64,000 nt of DNA from Rhodothermales bacterium (GCA_951812585.1 OX638318.1:1082819-1146818); one strand, 5' to 3'. Positions 26,249 through 35,862 are shown, counted from the stretch's first letter. Made by a program: numbers and translations. The notes: generated from the sequence alone by a model not told the origin.

Positions 26249-27100
26249 ATGCTCCGACGCCTTGACCATGTCGGCATCGCTGTGCCCGACGCCGGTGCAG
26301 CCTTGCGGCAGCTGCAGAAAGTACTCGGCTTGGCGCACCTTTATTCCGAGGCGATTCCGCAGGAGGGCGTAACGGCGCATTTCCTAGATGCGAAAACGGC
26401 CAGACTGGAGGTGCTCGAAGCCACGCGGCCAGATTCCCCGGTCGCCAGGTTTGTTGCCAAAAGGAAGGGCGGCCTGCACCATGTGGCGTTTGCTGTCGCG
26501 GACATCCATGCAGAATTCCGACGTCTGAAAGACCTCGGTTTTACGCCGCTGAGTGCGGAGCCGACGCGAGGCGCCGCAGGCAAGTACATCTTTTTCTTGC
26601 ATCCGAAGCAGACCGCCGGCATACTGGTCGAGTTTTGCCAGGAAGCGGCCGACGCATCCGCAGCAGCTTCTGTGGTGCTGGTTTCCTCCACGCCCTGCCC
26701 CTCGCTGCTGACCAGGCTGCGGCGGCTTGGGACAACGGTCGTCGCACACGACTTCAGCACTTGGCATGATAGCCGCCAGATTCCTGCGCCTGCGCACATG
26801 GTGCTGGTGGGCGGCGCACGCAGAGATGCAGCTCGGGTACTGCGCAGCGGCCCCAAGGCCTGCTTGTCTTATGCGCTGCACCTTTTGGATTCAGCCGACA
26901 TGCTGCCAGTGATAGAGCACACTGTGCCGCTGCTCATCAGTGCACCGGACACGCACCAGGAGACGGCTGTGCAGCTTTGTGCACGCTGCCCTGGCAGCAC
27001 ATTGTGTATCCTCCCGACTGATCAGCAGGTCCCTGTTCGCGTAGATCCGGCGGCCTTGGCACAGGTTCTCGCGGGACACTTCAGAGCCGCCGCGACATGA
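26249..27100 (+). CDS. mce: Methylmalonyl-CoA epimerase with C-terminal extension
   Basis: Residues 1-135 are a glyoxalase/VOC-fold epimerase: LDHVGIAVPDAGAALR, ARLEVLEATRPDSP, GGLHHVAFAVADI and IFFLHPKQTAGILVEF, with metal ligands His, His and Glu in place. It interconverts D- and L-methylmalonyl-CoA in propionate metabolism. The family ends at about 140 residues; this protein has 283. The extra half (from VVLVSSTPC to FRAAAT) reads like the late part of an alpha/beta hydrolase (MVLVGGARRDAA, PVIEHTVPLLISAPD, CPGSTLCILP) but has no GxSxG elbow. Its TGA overlaps the uvrC ATG. Confidence 0.88.
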   Translation: MLRRLDHVGIAVPDAGAALRQLQKVLGLAHLYSEAIPQEGVTAHFLDAKTARLEVLEATRPDSPVARFVAKRKGGLHHVAFAVADIHAEFRRLKDLGFTPLSAEPTRGAAGKYIFFLHPKQTAGILVEFCQEAADASAAASVVLVSSTPCPSLLTRLRRLGTTVVAHDFSTWHDSRQIPAPAHMVLVGGARRDAARVLRSGPKACLSYALHLLDSADMLPVIEHTVPLLISAPDTHQETAVQLCARCPGSTLCILPTDQQVPVRVDPAALAQVLAGHFRAAAT

Positions 27101-28953
27101 CGGACGTCCTGTGGCAAAAGATCGCATCGCTGCCAACCAGCCACGGCGTGTACCAGTTCAAGGACGCGGATGGCGGGCTCCTGTACGTCGGCAAAGCCAA
27201 AAACATCCGGAGCCGTGTGCGAAGCCACTTTGGCAAACGGGAGCAGCTGGAAGGTCGCCACAAGGTACTCTATCGCAAGACGTCCGAGGTTGAAGTCATC
27301 TTGACCGATACTGAAGCGGAAGCGCTCATCCTGGAAAACAATCTCATCAAAGAGCAGCAGCCGCGGTACAACATCAACCTCAGAGACGACAAGTCCTATC
27401 CGTACATCTGCATAAAGAACGAACCGTTTCCGCGGATTCTGCCGACGCGGCGCCTGATCAAGGATGGCTCCAGGTATTTTGGGCCGTATGCTGATGTAGG
27501 CACGATGCGGCGCGCGCTCCGGGCGGTGCACAACATCTTTCAGCTGCGCACCTGCTCGCTTAACCTGAGCCCTGAGCCGATCGCCGCAGGCAAGTATGAA
27601 ACCTGCCTGGAGTACCACATCAAGAACTGTGCGGGTCCGTGCGTGGGACATCAGAGTGCAGAGGACTACGACCGCACCATCAAGCGCATCGAGTCCTTTC
27701 TGAATGGCAAGACTTCATCGCTTGTCAACGCGCTGCAGGAAACGATGCAACGCGCGGCCAGAGAGCTGCGTTTTGAAGAAGCCGCGCTCCTTCGCAATCA
27801 GATCGCAGCGATCAAGAGCTACGCAGAGCAGCAAAAGGTCGTCACCACACAGGAAGTGGATCGCGATCTTTTTGCGGTGGCAACCTATCGGGCAGAAGAT
27901 GTAGCCGCGGCCGTGCTCTTCAGGGTGCGGGATGGAAAGATCATTGGGCGGCAGCACAAGATTCTAAGCGGCATTGCGGGGCACAGCGAGGCGAAGCTTA
28001 TGCAAACCTATCTGGAGCACTATTACACGGAGGCGGTGTTCATCCCGGACGAAGTGTTTCTAGCGACACCCACATCTAATCCTGCAGCTTTGGCGCATTA
28101 TCTTACGGGCCGACGCGGCAAGAAGGTAGTGCTCAAGGTGCCGCAGCGCGGCGACAAAGCTGACCTCATGCGCATGGTGGAGGCCAACGCGCAGCTTGTG
28201 GCTAATGAGTGGGTGGCGCAGCTCATTCGGCGCGGCGAGGACCGTATTCCGTATGCGGTCAAGGCGCTGCAAGCGGATCTGTCCCTCAAGCGGCTGCCGC
28301 GGCGCATGGAATGCTTTGACGTTTCTCACCTTGCTGGCACCGGCACAGTCGCTTCGTGCATCGTATTCTTCAATGGGAGGCCTCGCAAGCGAGAGTATCG
28401 GGGATACAAGATTCGAAGCTTGGCCGAGGGACAGTCGGATGACTTCAAAGCCATGTATGAGGTGGTGAGGCGACGCTTCAAGCGGATCGCGCGCGAATCA
28501 GGTCCGCTGCCGGACCTGGTGATTATTGACGGCGGCAAGGGGCAACTGTCGAGCGCAGTCAAGGCGTTGGAAAGTGTCGGCATCCTGGGCAAGTTTCCCG
28601 TGGTGGGACTTGCCAAGCGACTAGAGGCCGTTTTCTTTCCGGGCGACCCCGACCCGCAGTACATCGCCAAGCAGAGTGCTTCGCTGCAGCTGATCCAACG
28701 CGCCCGTGATGAGGCCCATCGATTTGCCATAGCTTTGCAGCGCAAGCAGCGCCGCAAAAAGGCGCTGCATTCGGAGTTGCTCGACATTCCGCGGATCGGA
28801 CCCAAGCGAGCGCAAGCGCTGATCAGGAAGTTCGGTTCGGTGCGCAAGGTCAAGCAGGCACCGCTGAAAGAGCTGTCCGCCCTTGTGGGCACCCGCGCCG
28901 CCGAGTCCATACAACGATACGTAGCAAAGCAACGACCCACCGGCCATTCGTAG
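27097..28953 (+). CDS. uvrC: Excinuclease ABC subunit C
   Basis: UvrC makes both incisions in nucleotide excision repair. The N-terminal GIY-YIG nuclease shows SHGVYQFKD and LLYVGKAKNIRSRVRSHF, and the UvrB-binding helices lie around residues 205-245. The RNase H-like C-terminal nuclease has MECFDVSHLAGTGTVAS and VIIDGGKGQLS. A helix-hairpin-helix pair, IPRIGPKRAQALIRKFGS and ELSALVGTRAAESI, ends the protein. 618 residues, normal. Its ATG overlaps the mce stop (ATGA), so the two are co-translated. Confidence 0.98.
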   Translation: MTDVLWQKIASLPTSHGVYQFKDADGGLLYVGKAKNIRSRVRSHFGKREQLEGRHKVLYRKTSEVEVILTDTEAEALILENNLIKEQQPRYNINLRDDKSYPYICIKNEPFPRILPTRRLIKDGSRYFGPYADVGTMRRALRAVHNIFQLRTCSLNLSPEPIAAGKYETCLEYHIKNCAGPCVGHQSAEDYDRTIKRIESFLNGKTSSLVNALQETMQRAARELRFEEAALLRNQIAAIKSYAEQQKVVTTQEVDRDLFAVATYRAEDVAAAVLFRVRDGKIIGRQHKILSGIAGHSEAKLMQTYLEHYYTEAVFIPDEVFLATPTSNPAALAHYLTGRRGKKVVLKVPQRGDKADLMRMVEANAQLVANEWVAQLIRRGEDRIPYAVKALQADLSLKRLPRRMECFDVSHLAGTGTVASCIVFFNGRPRKREYRGYKIRSLAEGQSDDFKAMYEVVRRRFKRIARESGPLPDLVIIDGGKGQLSSAVKALESVGILGKFPVVGLAKRLEAVFFPGDPDPQYIAKQSASLQLIQRARDEAHRFAIALQRKQRRKKALHSELLDIPRIGPKRAQALIRKFGSVRKVKQAPLKELSALVGTRAAESIQRYVAKQRPTGHS

Positions 28954-28958
28954 CCATC

Positions 28959-30101
28959 ATGACTCACGACCGACGCCGTTTCTTGCAGCTGTTGGCAATG
29001 GCCAGCATCGCCCAGGGCTGCGAGATGTCCACTTCAGAAGAGGACGCCGCATTCTTCAAGGACACGACGCCCTTCATCATGCACGGCAACACGAGCCTCG
29101 AAGCCCGGGTGGAGAACCAGTCCGGATTCCTGACACCAACCGACCGGTTTTTTGTGCGCAACAATGATCGGAGCCTGGATATTGATGTCAGCACGTATCG
29201 GCTTACGGTGTCGGGAGACGCAGTTGCACATCCACTGAGCCTGACCTATGACGACCTTTTGGCCATGCCCAGCCGGACGGTATTCTCGTACCTGGAATGC
29301 GGCGGCAATCAGCGCGCATTCTTCAGCACACTCCTGGGAAGGTCGGCGATCGGGACACAGTGGGGACGGGGCGGGGTGGGTATGGCTGTGTGGACGGGCG
29401 TACCGCTGGTAGAGGTTCTTACGCAGGCCGGCGTCTCCGAAGCAGCGTATGCGCTGCAGCTGATCGGCTTGGACAGCGGCGCGCCGGAGGGCGGATTTCG
29501 ACGACCGCTCCCGATCGCAAAAGCCTTGGACCCAGATACGATTTTGGCCTATCGGATGAATGGAGCCTTTTTGCCACGCGATCATGGGTTTCCGATCCGC
29601 GCGCTGGTGCCAGGATGGGTGGGCAGCAGCAGCATCAAGTGGCTTGGCGCCATAGAGGTCTCCTCGGAAGCTATCTGGAGTCGCAACAACACCACATCCT
29701 ATGTGCTGATCGGCGACGATTACCCACCGGAAGGCGAGGCGCAAGGCCAGGTGGCGACGACGCAGTCGATAAAGAGTACTTTGGAGCTTCCGTGGCCAGC
29801 GCAGCTGGCACCTGGTACGCACCGCATCCGCGGCTATGCGCACTCTCCGCATGCGCCCGTAGCCCGCGTGGAATGGAGCACGGATGATGGCCAGTCATGG
29901 CAAGACGCCACGGTCCTCGATCCGGTCATGCAGTACGCTTGGGCCCGGTTCGAATTCTCCTGGCAGGCTGCAGCAGGAAACCGCCGCCTGATGACGCGCG
30001 CCACCGATCTAGCGGGCCATACGCAGCCGGAGGCGGTGCCCTTCAATGAGAAGGGGTATCTCTTCAACATGCCGCTGCCGCACCCGGTCACTGTAGCGTA
30101 G
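28959..30101 (+). CDS. Sulfite-oxidase-like molybdopterin enzyme
   Basis: The N-terminus DRRRFLQLLAMASIAQGC mixes a twin-arginine signal and a possible lipobox, so it is exported folded. The molybdopterin domain shows YRLTVSGDAVAHPLSLTYDD, FSYLECGGNQRAFF with the Mo-ligating Cys, and FPIRALVPGWVGSSSIKWLG. The dimerisation domain follows (IRGYAHSPHAPVARVEWSTD, GQSWQDA). It oxidises sulfite to sulfate or a similar substrate, and a small heme protein gene follows 7 bp later, as in SorAB-type pairs. It begins 5 bp after uvrC. Confidence 0.92.
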   Translation: MTHDRRRFLQLLAMASIAQGCEMSTSEEDAAFFKDTTPFIMHGNTSLEARVENQSGFLTPTDRFFVRNNDRSLDIDVSTYRLTVSGDAVAHPLSLTYDDLLAMPSRTVFSYLECGGNQRAFFSTLLGRSAIGTQWGRGGVGMAVWTGVPLVEVLTQAGVSEAAYALQLIGLDSGAPEGGFRRPLPIAKALDPDTILAYRMNGAFLPRDHGFPIRALVPGWVGSSSIKWLGAIEVSSEAIWSRNNTTSYVLIGDDYPPEGEAQGQVATTQSIKSTLELPWPAQLAPGTHRIRGYAHSPHAPVARVEWSTDDGQSWQDATVLDPVMQYAWARFEFSWQAAAGNRRLMTRATDLAGHTQPEAVPFNEKGYLFNMPLPHPVTVA

Positions 30102-30108
30102 CCGCAAT

Positions 30109-30468
30109 ATGCAGCGTGGTGGGGCCCTCTTGCTGCTGATTCTGGCGACGGCCTGCCAGCGGGACACTGTACCAGAGCAGCAGGCACGCGGCGCGGCCGC
30201 TTATGCTGCGTACTGCCAGGCATGCCACGAACAGGAAGACGGCATCGGGCCGCGGCTGACTCCTGCCGTGCTGGCAACTCGGATGACGGCTGAACGGCTC
30301 TTCGCATACAACCGGGACAAGATGCCCTATAATGCGGGCAAACTGCTCACGGATGAGCAGTACTGGGACATCACAGCTTACCTTTTGGCGCGCAGCGGCA
30401 TGGCTGGCCGTGACGAGCCACTATGGGAAGGGAATGCAGATTTCCCGCTTTCGCTGCCCACGCAGTAG
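30109..30468 (+). CDS. Cytochrome c lipoprotein, partner of the sulfite-oxidase-like enzyme
   Basis: A 119-residue lipoprotein (lipobox ILATAC) with one heme site, CQACH, and a late Met in DKMPYNAG as axial ligand, then the usual helix LTDEQYWDITAYLLARS. It is placed as the electron acceptor of the preceding molybdenum enzyme, the SorB role. The pair probably deals with sulfite in the periplasm. Confidence 0.9.
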   Translation: MQRGGALLLLILATACQRDTVPEQQARGAAAYAAYCQACHEQEDGIGPRLTPAVLATRMTAERLFAYNRDKMPYNAGKLLTDEQYWDITAYLLARSGMAGRDEPLWEGNADFPLSLPTQ

Positions 30469-30480
30469 ACCATTAGTACT

Positions 30481-31437
30481 ATGCTCAACTATATCTGGGG
30501 CGGGCTTATTGTCGTAAGCCTTCTTTTTGCGCTCGTTAGCGATATCCGCGACTTCACGCTGGACACCTACGCGAACGGCCGCCCATTGCCCGTTACGGTA
30601 AGCGTGCCAGACGCCTACGACGCGGAGGCGCGCCTGCAGCGCGCGACGGTGGAAATTGCGGCGCAAGACTACCTGGCCCATTTCAACGTTGAACCTGGCG
30701 CCCCGCTTGCGTACAGTGCGGAGCTTATTCAGTCACAACAGGGCCGGCAGCTTCGGTTTGCCGAAGGCATCTCCGTTCCGGAGCCTTTGGCTACGATATG
30801 CAACATGCATTCGCGAGACGATGACTGCCGCGCCACGCTTGCCGGTACGCCCACTAGCGGCGCTTTTGCAGCGACGCTCGCCTTCAGCCCGGTTCGCTGG
30901 GTGAAGATGAACGCCATCGCCGGGGCTGCGCTGGACTTTGCGGAGACCGCCGTTACGATTGCCTTGGGACTTATCGGCGGACTGGCGCTCTGGATGGGCT
31001 TGCTCAAGATCGCGGAAGCCTCAGGTATCCTGTATTCGCTGATTCGCGTGACGCAGCCGCTCCTTCGCCCACTCTTTCCTGAGGTGCCCCGTGACCATCC
31101 GGCGCTGGGCATGATCGTGCTGAATCTGACCGCCAACATGCTGGGCCTCGGCAACGCGGCCACGCCACTCGGCATCAAAGCCATGCAGGAGCTTCAGACG
31201 CTGAACCCTGTGCCAGACACAGCGACGAATCCTATGGTGATGCTGCTTGCTATGAACACGGCGAGCGTCCAGCTCGTACCCCCGGTCCTGCTGGTAGCCA
31301 TCATGGGACTGCACGTAAACGAGCTGTTCTTTTCCATTCTCATCACGACGGCGCTGTCGCTTGTGGTCGCCATCGCCGCGGCAAAGCTGCTGGGCCGGCT
31401 CAAGACATACCGACAAACCAACCCGGAGGCTGCCTGA
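30481..31437 (+). CDS. spmA: Nucleoside-recognition membrane protein, SpmA type
   Basis: A membrane protein of the Gate/nucleoside-recognition family, close to spore maturation protein A: one N-terminal span, a soluble insert of about 100 residues, then spans with KMNAIAGAALDFAETAVTIA, ALWMGLLKIAEASG and LNLTANMLGLGNAATPLGIK, the family signature. Its last codons overlap the ATG of the SpmB-type gene. The pair is common in bacteria that do not sporulate; the transported compound is unknown. The exterior insert is larger than in Bacillus SpmA. Confidence 0.9.
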   Translation: MLNYIWGGLIVVSLLFALVSDIRDFTLDTYANGRPLPVTVSVPDAYDAEARLQRATVEIAAQDYLAHFNVEPGAPLAYSAELIQSQQGRQLRFAEGISVPEPLATICNMHSRDDDCRATLAGTPTSGAFAATLAFSPVRWVKMNAIAGAALDFAETAVTIALGLIGGLALWMGLLKIAEASGILYSLIRVTQPLLRPLFPEVPRDHPALGMIVLNLTANMLGLGNAATPLGIKAMQELQTLNPVPDTATNPMVMLLAMNTASVQLVPPVLLVAIMGLHVNELFFSILITTALSLVVAIAAAKLLGRLKTYRQTNPEAA

Positions 31438-31979
31438 TGGACATTGTGCGACTGGTCATAGACTACGTGTCGGCCTTGGTGCTCCCTGCGATCATCGTGG
31501 GGTTTCCGCTGTATGGCATGATGAGGAAGGTGCGCGTCTACGAAGAATTCGTCGAGGGCGCGAAAGAGGGCTTCAATGTGGCCGTCATGATCATTCCGTA
31601 TCTGATCGCGATACTCTTTGCCATCGGGATGTTTCGTGCAAGCGGCGCGCTGGAGTTTGTGACCAGCGGGCTGCGCCCAATCCTAGACGTTATCGGCATC
31701 CCTGCCGAGGTGTTGCCAATGGGGATCATTCGCCCCCTGACCGGCTCCGGTTCTGCGGCGATCGTGCTGGACATGATCGGCGTTTACGGAGAAGACTCTA
31801 TCTTGGTCAAGATGGCAGCCACCATGTTTGGATCGACTGAAACCACGTTCTACGTCATTGCGGTGTACTTCGGCGCGGTCAACATCCGCAAGACGCGTCA
31901 TGCGGTACCGGCCGGCCTTATTGCTGATATCTTTGCAATGCTGCTTGCCGTTTACGTTGTACTGATCCTTTTTGGATAA
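31437..31979 (+). CDS. spmB: Spore maturation protein B-like membrane protein
   Basis: A 180-residue partner of the previous gene: ALVLPAIIVGFPLYGMMRKV, VYEEFVEGAKEGF, MIIPYLIAILFAIGMFRASG and IIRPLTGSGSAAIVLDMI, FGSTETTFYVIAVYFG, all SpmB signatures. Translation starts on the ATG overlapping the TGA of spmA, so the two are made together, probably as one complex. Confidence 0.93.
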   Translation: MDIVRLVIDYVSALVLPAIIVGFPLYGMMRKVRVYEEFVEGAKEGFNVAVMIIPYLIAILFAIGMFRASGALEFVTSGLRPILDVIGIPAEVLPMGIIRPLTGSGSAAIVLDMIGVYGEDSILVKMAATMFGSTETTFYVIAVYFGAVNIRKTRHAVPAGLIADIFAMLLAVYVVLILFG

Positions 31980-32229
31980 GGCGTCTGGCCGCGCTTGTGC
32001 CTTGGTCATCAAGCGCGCAGTGACCTATAAGCGCGCGGCGCGTGTGTAATCTGCTGCGCACGCCGCAGGCGCAGTGTGCGGCGGATGCGTCCTTCAGCAC
32101 ATTGTCCGCACTTTGAGCGGCATTTCGCATCGTCGCAGACAATCTGCCTTTCCGTTTTGCCTGCGCATTTATAAATTGCGGAGAATTCGACTTTTTTATG
32201 GCCGCTCAGCGCTGCCGGTTCTATCAATA

Positions 32230-33267
32230 ATGACCTTATCTAGCATACTCTTCATGCTGCTGCTCCTCCTCGGCGTGCATGACATGCATGACGTGCATGA
32301 AAAGCCGGAAGGGCATCGTACTAGTGCAGACATTCAGTTTATTCATGCACTTGTAGGGGTGGGCCCCCTAGATCTGTACATGAATGGACAGCCCTTCGCC
32401 ACCGGTCAGGCCCTGGAAACTGCGACTGCCTTCAGTTCCATTCTTAGCGGCGATTACGCCATAAGCCTGTATACCGCCGGTACAGACACCAGCATCGTCG
32501 CGCCGCTTGCTGCGGAAACCATAAACATTGCTTCCCGTAGCCGCGGCGTTATTGCGGCCATCGGACACGCAGGCGCGCCGGTATTACTGGTTCGCTTCAA
32601 CGTGAGGAAAGAGGCGCAGAGTAACCTGGTAGAGCTGTTCCTCATCCACGGCGCGCCGGACACCGGGCCGGTAGACCTGCGCCTGCGCGACCCAGCAGAC
32701 AACAACAAGATCGTTTCGTTGCTTTACAATGACATGCCTTACGCCCGGGCCAGCGTGTATATGCGCATTCAGCCGAAGAGCTTCAACTACGAATTCGTGC
32801 AATCCGCCACCAACGCAATCCTTGGCACATACTTTTTGAATGTGAGCGGATTCGTGAACCGGTGCGGCGTACTCGTCATCTTTGGGCGTGGTACTTCGCC
32901 CAGCAATGGGTTGACCCTTGTCGGATTTGATGCAGACGGCGCCCGGTATCAATCGTACAATACCACCCACACCCACAGAGAACCCCCGGCACCGCTGAGC
33001 CTTGGGCCGGTCTATCCCAACCCCTTCAGCAATGCTACGCGGGTTTTCTACACCCTGGAGTCATCGGCACCGGTCACGATTCGCATAACCGACATGCTCG
33101 GGCGAGCCGTCGCAACGCTCTACGACGGCTGGCAGGTACAAGGTACGCACGCCATTGACTGGGATGGGCACTCGGACCTTCGCACGCCTGCTCCCAGCGG
33201 CGTCTATCTGGTGCAGTTCCAAAGCCACGATCGCACGTTCGCCAAAACGCTGCTGCGTACGCGCTGA
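32230..33267 (+). CDS. Secreted DUF4397 protein with T9SS sorting domain
   Basis: A signal sequence (LSSILFMLLLLLG) is followed by a His/Asp-rich patch (HDMHDVHEKPEGH). A DUF4397 region with beta repeats follows (ADIQFIHALVGVGPLDLYMN, FLIHGAPDTGPVDLRLRD). The last 85 residues start LGPVYPNPFSNATRVFYTL and end PSGVYLVQFQSHDRTFAKTL with a basic tail, the type A sorting domain of type IX secretion. ATG 32230 fits the signal peptide; the open frame starts at 32074. Presumed surface or secreted protein of unknown binding role, 345 residues. It stands alone and converges on the metalloprotease pair. Confidence 0.87.
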   Translation: MTLSSILFMLLLLLGVHDMHDVHEKPEGHRTSADIQFIHALVGVGPLDLYMNGQPFATGQALETATAFSSILSGDYAISLYTAGTDTSIVAPLAAETINIASRSRGVIAAIGHAGAPVLLVRFNVRKEAQSNLVELFLIHGAPDTGPVDLRLRDPADNNKIVSLLYNDMPYARASVYMRIQPKSFNYEFVQSATNAILGTYFLNVSGFVNRCGVLVIFGRGTSPSNGLTLVGFDADGARYQSYNTTHTHREPPAPLSLGPVYPNPFSNATRVFYTLESSAPVTIRITDMLGRAVATLYDGWQVQGTHAIDWDGHSDLRTPAPSGVYLVQFQSHDRTFAKTLLRTR

Positions 33268-33327
33268 AGTCACGACTCGGCGTCGGCAGCTGCATTAGGC
33301 AGATCCCCCGATGGATGGCGGCCCCGC

Positions 33328-33395
33328 AGCCCATTGCGCCATGGTGCTGCGCAGCGGAATCTTCCCGTGCTGGGGGTACCGCGGCGCAATGGGCT
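33328..33395. terminator. 13-bp inverted repeat between convergent genes
   Basis: AGCCCATTGCGCC at 33328-33340 is perfectly complementary to GGCGCAATGGGCT at 33383-33395, around a 42-nt loop. It lies between two convergent genes and touches the stop of the metalloprotease gene. No T-tract follows, so the terminator role is a guess. Confidence 0.45.
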
Positions 33396-35862
33396 AATCG
33401 TCGCCTTCCAGGATGTTGTCAATGCGCGCGTCAAGGTCGTCCAGATGCAGGCGCGTCATGTGATCGCGCGTGCGAGCCCGAGCGCGGCGCACTTCCCGCT
33501 GCAGTGCTTCAAGCTCACTGCGGGCATACGCGTGCAGATCCGACTGGCTTACGTCGATATTGATGAAGCCGAAGCTGGCCAGTATGGCCGGATAGGGGGC
33601 AGGCTGCGCCGTCAGCAGGTATTCCAGGCGCTCGATGTGAGCGCGCTGCAAGGCCCTTCGATATGGCGAAATTGCAGCGGCCCGGCTCAGCTCACCCCAG
33701 ACTCCTTCGCGCAGATCGCCGAAAAGCTCGGCAATCGTGTAGGTCTCTTCCCCCGCAAAGGACTCGAACTCCATCATACGCGCCAGGCGATTTAGACTAA
33801 GAACGCTATTGAGTGCACTTACCTGGTAAGATCTAATCCGGTCCATCGCGCCTACGGCTTCAACGCGGCGCAAGACCGCCTCGTTGATCAGCCACTCCGG
33901 CGTGTCAAAGACCTCGCGCTGGATCCACGCCATGGCGGCCTCCTGACGCGCTTTCGGCAGGGCCGTGTACACGCGCCCCTCCTGGTCGTACGTCTTTTGG
34001 TCCTCGAAATAGCCGCCGATGTTTGCCGAGACATGTCTCACGTAACGGCGCCACTGCGCGGTAACCTGTCCGTACAGCTCCTCGAGATCGTCGTAGTCCT
34101 TGGCGTCTTCAGCAGTCCACTCCATGAGTCCGTCCAGGATAATCTTGAGGTTGGCGATGCCGTAGTCGCTGGCCTTCACCGCATCGTCACCCAAGTCTTC
34201 AGTCAGCGAACGCGGATCCAATCCGCTGCTGCCGAAGAAATACACCGGATCTGAGGCCCGCTCCTTGACCCACTCATTGAGGATGGCGCGCTCCGCATCG
34301 GCATCGGGTGCGCCGTCGAGCACGGAATACCCCCACTTGATCGACCAGTTGTCGTACTCCCCTAGGTCTGGAATCAGATTGGTGACGCCATCACCGGGCT
34401 GCGCCACATAGTTGAAGCGCGCATAGTCCATGATGGACGGCGCCGTGCCGCGCGTCGCCGTAAAGGTGGGAGAGCGCAGCGAGTCCACAGGATAGGCGTG
34501 GCTAGCCCCCATATTGTGCGGCAGTCCAAGCGTGTGGCCCACCTCATGAGCCGACACCTGCCGTATGAGCGCACCCATCACCTCATCACTGAACTCTGCC
34601 CCGCGCGCATCGGGATTCACGGCTGCGGTCTGCACCAGGAACCAGTTGCGCATCAGGTTCATGATGTTGTGGTACCACCCGATGTCGCTTTCCAGAATCT
34701 CACCCGTACGCGGATCATGCACATGAGGACCAAAAGCATTCTGGATGTCCGAAGCGAAGTACCGGATCACGCTGTAGCGCACATCCTCCGGGCTGAACTC
34801 CGGATCCTCTTCCGCGGTCGGCGGATCCGCAGCCCGAATCGCGTTCTTGAAACCCGCATGCTCAAATGCCTTGTTCCAGTCGTCTACGCCCTGCTTCAGG
34901 TACGGACGCCACTTCATCGGCGTCGCCGGGTCTATGTAGTACACGATCGGCTTGACCGGCTCCACCAGCTCCCCGCGGGCGTAAGCCTCAGGGTCTGAAG
35001 GCTCCAGCCGCCACCGCGTGATATAGCAGCGCTCCTCCGCCTTCTGCGCATCACGCCCGTAGTCCGTCATCGTCACACTGAAATACCCCACGCGCTGATC
35101 ACAAAGACGCGGCTGCATCGGGTCCTCAGGAAGCAGAATCATGGACTGGTTCATCTCCACTGAAATAGTCCCGCTCGTGCTGTTGGAGGGCGGCTGCCCC
35201 GCATCATAGCTCAGCACATGCCTCACCTCAATGTTGCGCGGAAAACTCTTGACAGACGTAATAAACGTCCGAGACCCGTCCAAGCGGCGAACCTGATACT
35301 GGCTGCGCCGAAACCGCTGCAATCCCAGCGAAGGAATGTCTTCCGTGAACAACCCTGTCACATCGATAAGCGACGCAGTGGAATCCTCATTCAACGCCTC
35401 AATCTTGAAAGACCGAATGATCGGCTCAAAGTTGGAGTTGCGCACAGCCTGGTAAATGGGCTTGTCCGCATCGGCCACATTCTCATGACTCACAACACGC
35501 AACAGAATGTTCTTCCTGTTCTTTTCCCAGCGCAGCACCTGCGTGTTCGCCTTCATGCCGCCATAGCCTAAGTTGTCAGCGGTCGCCGCAATGCGGCTCA
35601 CCAACAACACCTCGGCGCTCAGCAGCGAGTCGGGAATCTCATAGTACACCTTGTCGTCCACCTGGTGCACCATAAAAAGACCTTCGTCCGACTCAGCATC
35701 GTCCGTGACGATCTCGTCATAGGCCTTCAGATCGTCCTTCTTCTCTTCGCTCTTGTCCTCTGTGACGGGTGGCTCTGGCGTAGTCGCCTGCTTCGTCAAG
35801 GCGCAGCCTGCCAATGCAAAAATCAACAGTGCAGCAAGTCCCGTGATACGTAAAGTGTTCAT
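33394..35862 (-). CDS. Zinc metalloprotease lipoprotein (DUF5117/DUF5118 type), copy 1
   Basis: 822 residues with lipobox ALAGC. The DUF5118 segment at about 45-95 and the large DUF5117 domain follow. A metzincin-like zinc site HEVGHTLGLPHN has His439, Glu440, His443 and His449. The C-terminal part belongs to the DUF4953-type helical region (REVFDTPEWLINEAVLRRVE). The lipoprotein is likely in the periplasm or on the surface; substrate unknown. A second copy of equal length lies directly upstream on the same strand (35955-38423). Residues 37-399 of the two are identical, the rest is diverged. Confidence 0.9.
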   Translation of the reverse strand: MNTLRITGLAALLIFALAGCALTKQATTPEPPVTEDKSEEKKDDLKAYDEIVTDDAESDEGLFMVHQVDDKVYYEIPDSLLSAEVLLVSRIAATADNLGYGGMKANTQVLRWEKNRKNILLRVVSHENVADADKPIYQAVRNSNFEPIIRSFKIEALNEDSTASLIDVTGLFTEDIPSLGLQRFRRSQYQVRRLDGSRTFITSVKSFPRNIEVRHVLSYDAGQPPSNSTSGTISVEMNQSMILLPEDPMQPRLCDQRVGYFSVTMTDYGRDAQKAEERCYITRWRLEPSDPEAYARGELVEPVKPIVYYIDPATPMKWRPYLKQGVDDWNKAFEHAGFKNAIRAADPPTAEEDPEFSPEDVRYSVIRYFASDIQNAFGPHVHDPRTGEILESDIGWYHNIMNLMRNWFLVQTAAVNPDARGAEFSDEVMGALIRQVSAHEVGHTLGLPHNMGASHAYPVDSLRSPTFTATRGTAPSIMDYARFNYVAQPGDGVTNLIPDLGEYDNWSIKWGYSVLDGAPDADAERAILNEWVKERASDPVYFFGSSGLDPRSLTEDLGDDAVKASDYGIANLKIILDGLMEWTAEDAKDYDDLEELYGQVTAQWRRYVRHVSANIGGYFEDQKTYDQEGRVYTALPKARQEAAMAWIQREVFDTPEWLINEAVLRRVEAVGAMDRIRSYQVSALNSVLSLNRLARMMEFESFAGEETYTIAELFGDLREGVWGELSRAAAISPYRRALQRAHIERLEYLLTAQPAPYPAILASFGFINIDVSQSDLHAYARSELEALQREVRRARARTRDHMTRLHLDDLDARIDNILEGDD
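34666..35754 (-). repeat. Near-identical 1.09-kb block shared with 37227-38315
   Basis: Offset is exactly 2561 bp with no gap. I counted about 8 base differences in 1,089 positions, all silent. The same proteins differ much more at both ends. This points to recent gene conversion. Confidence 0.85.
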
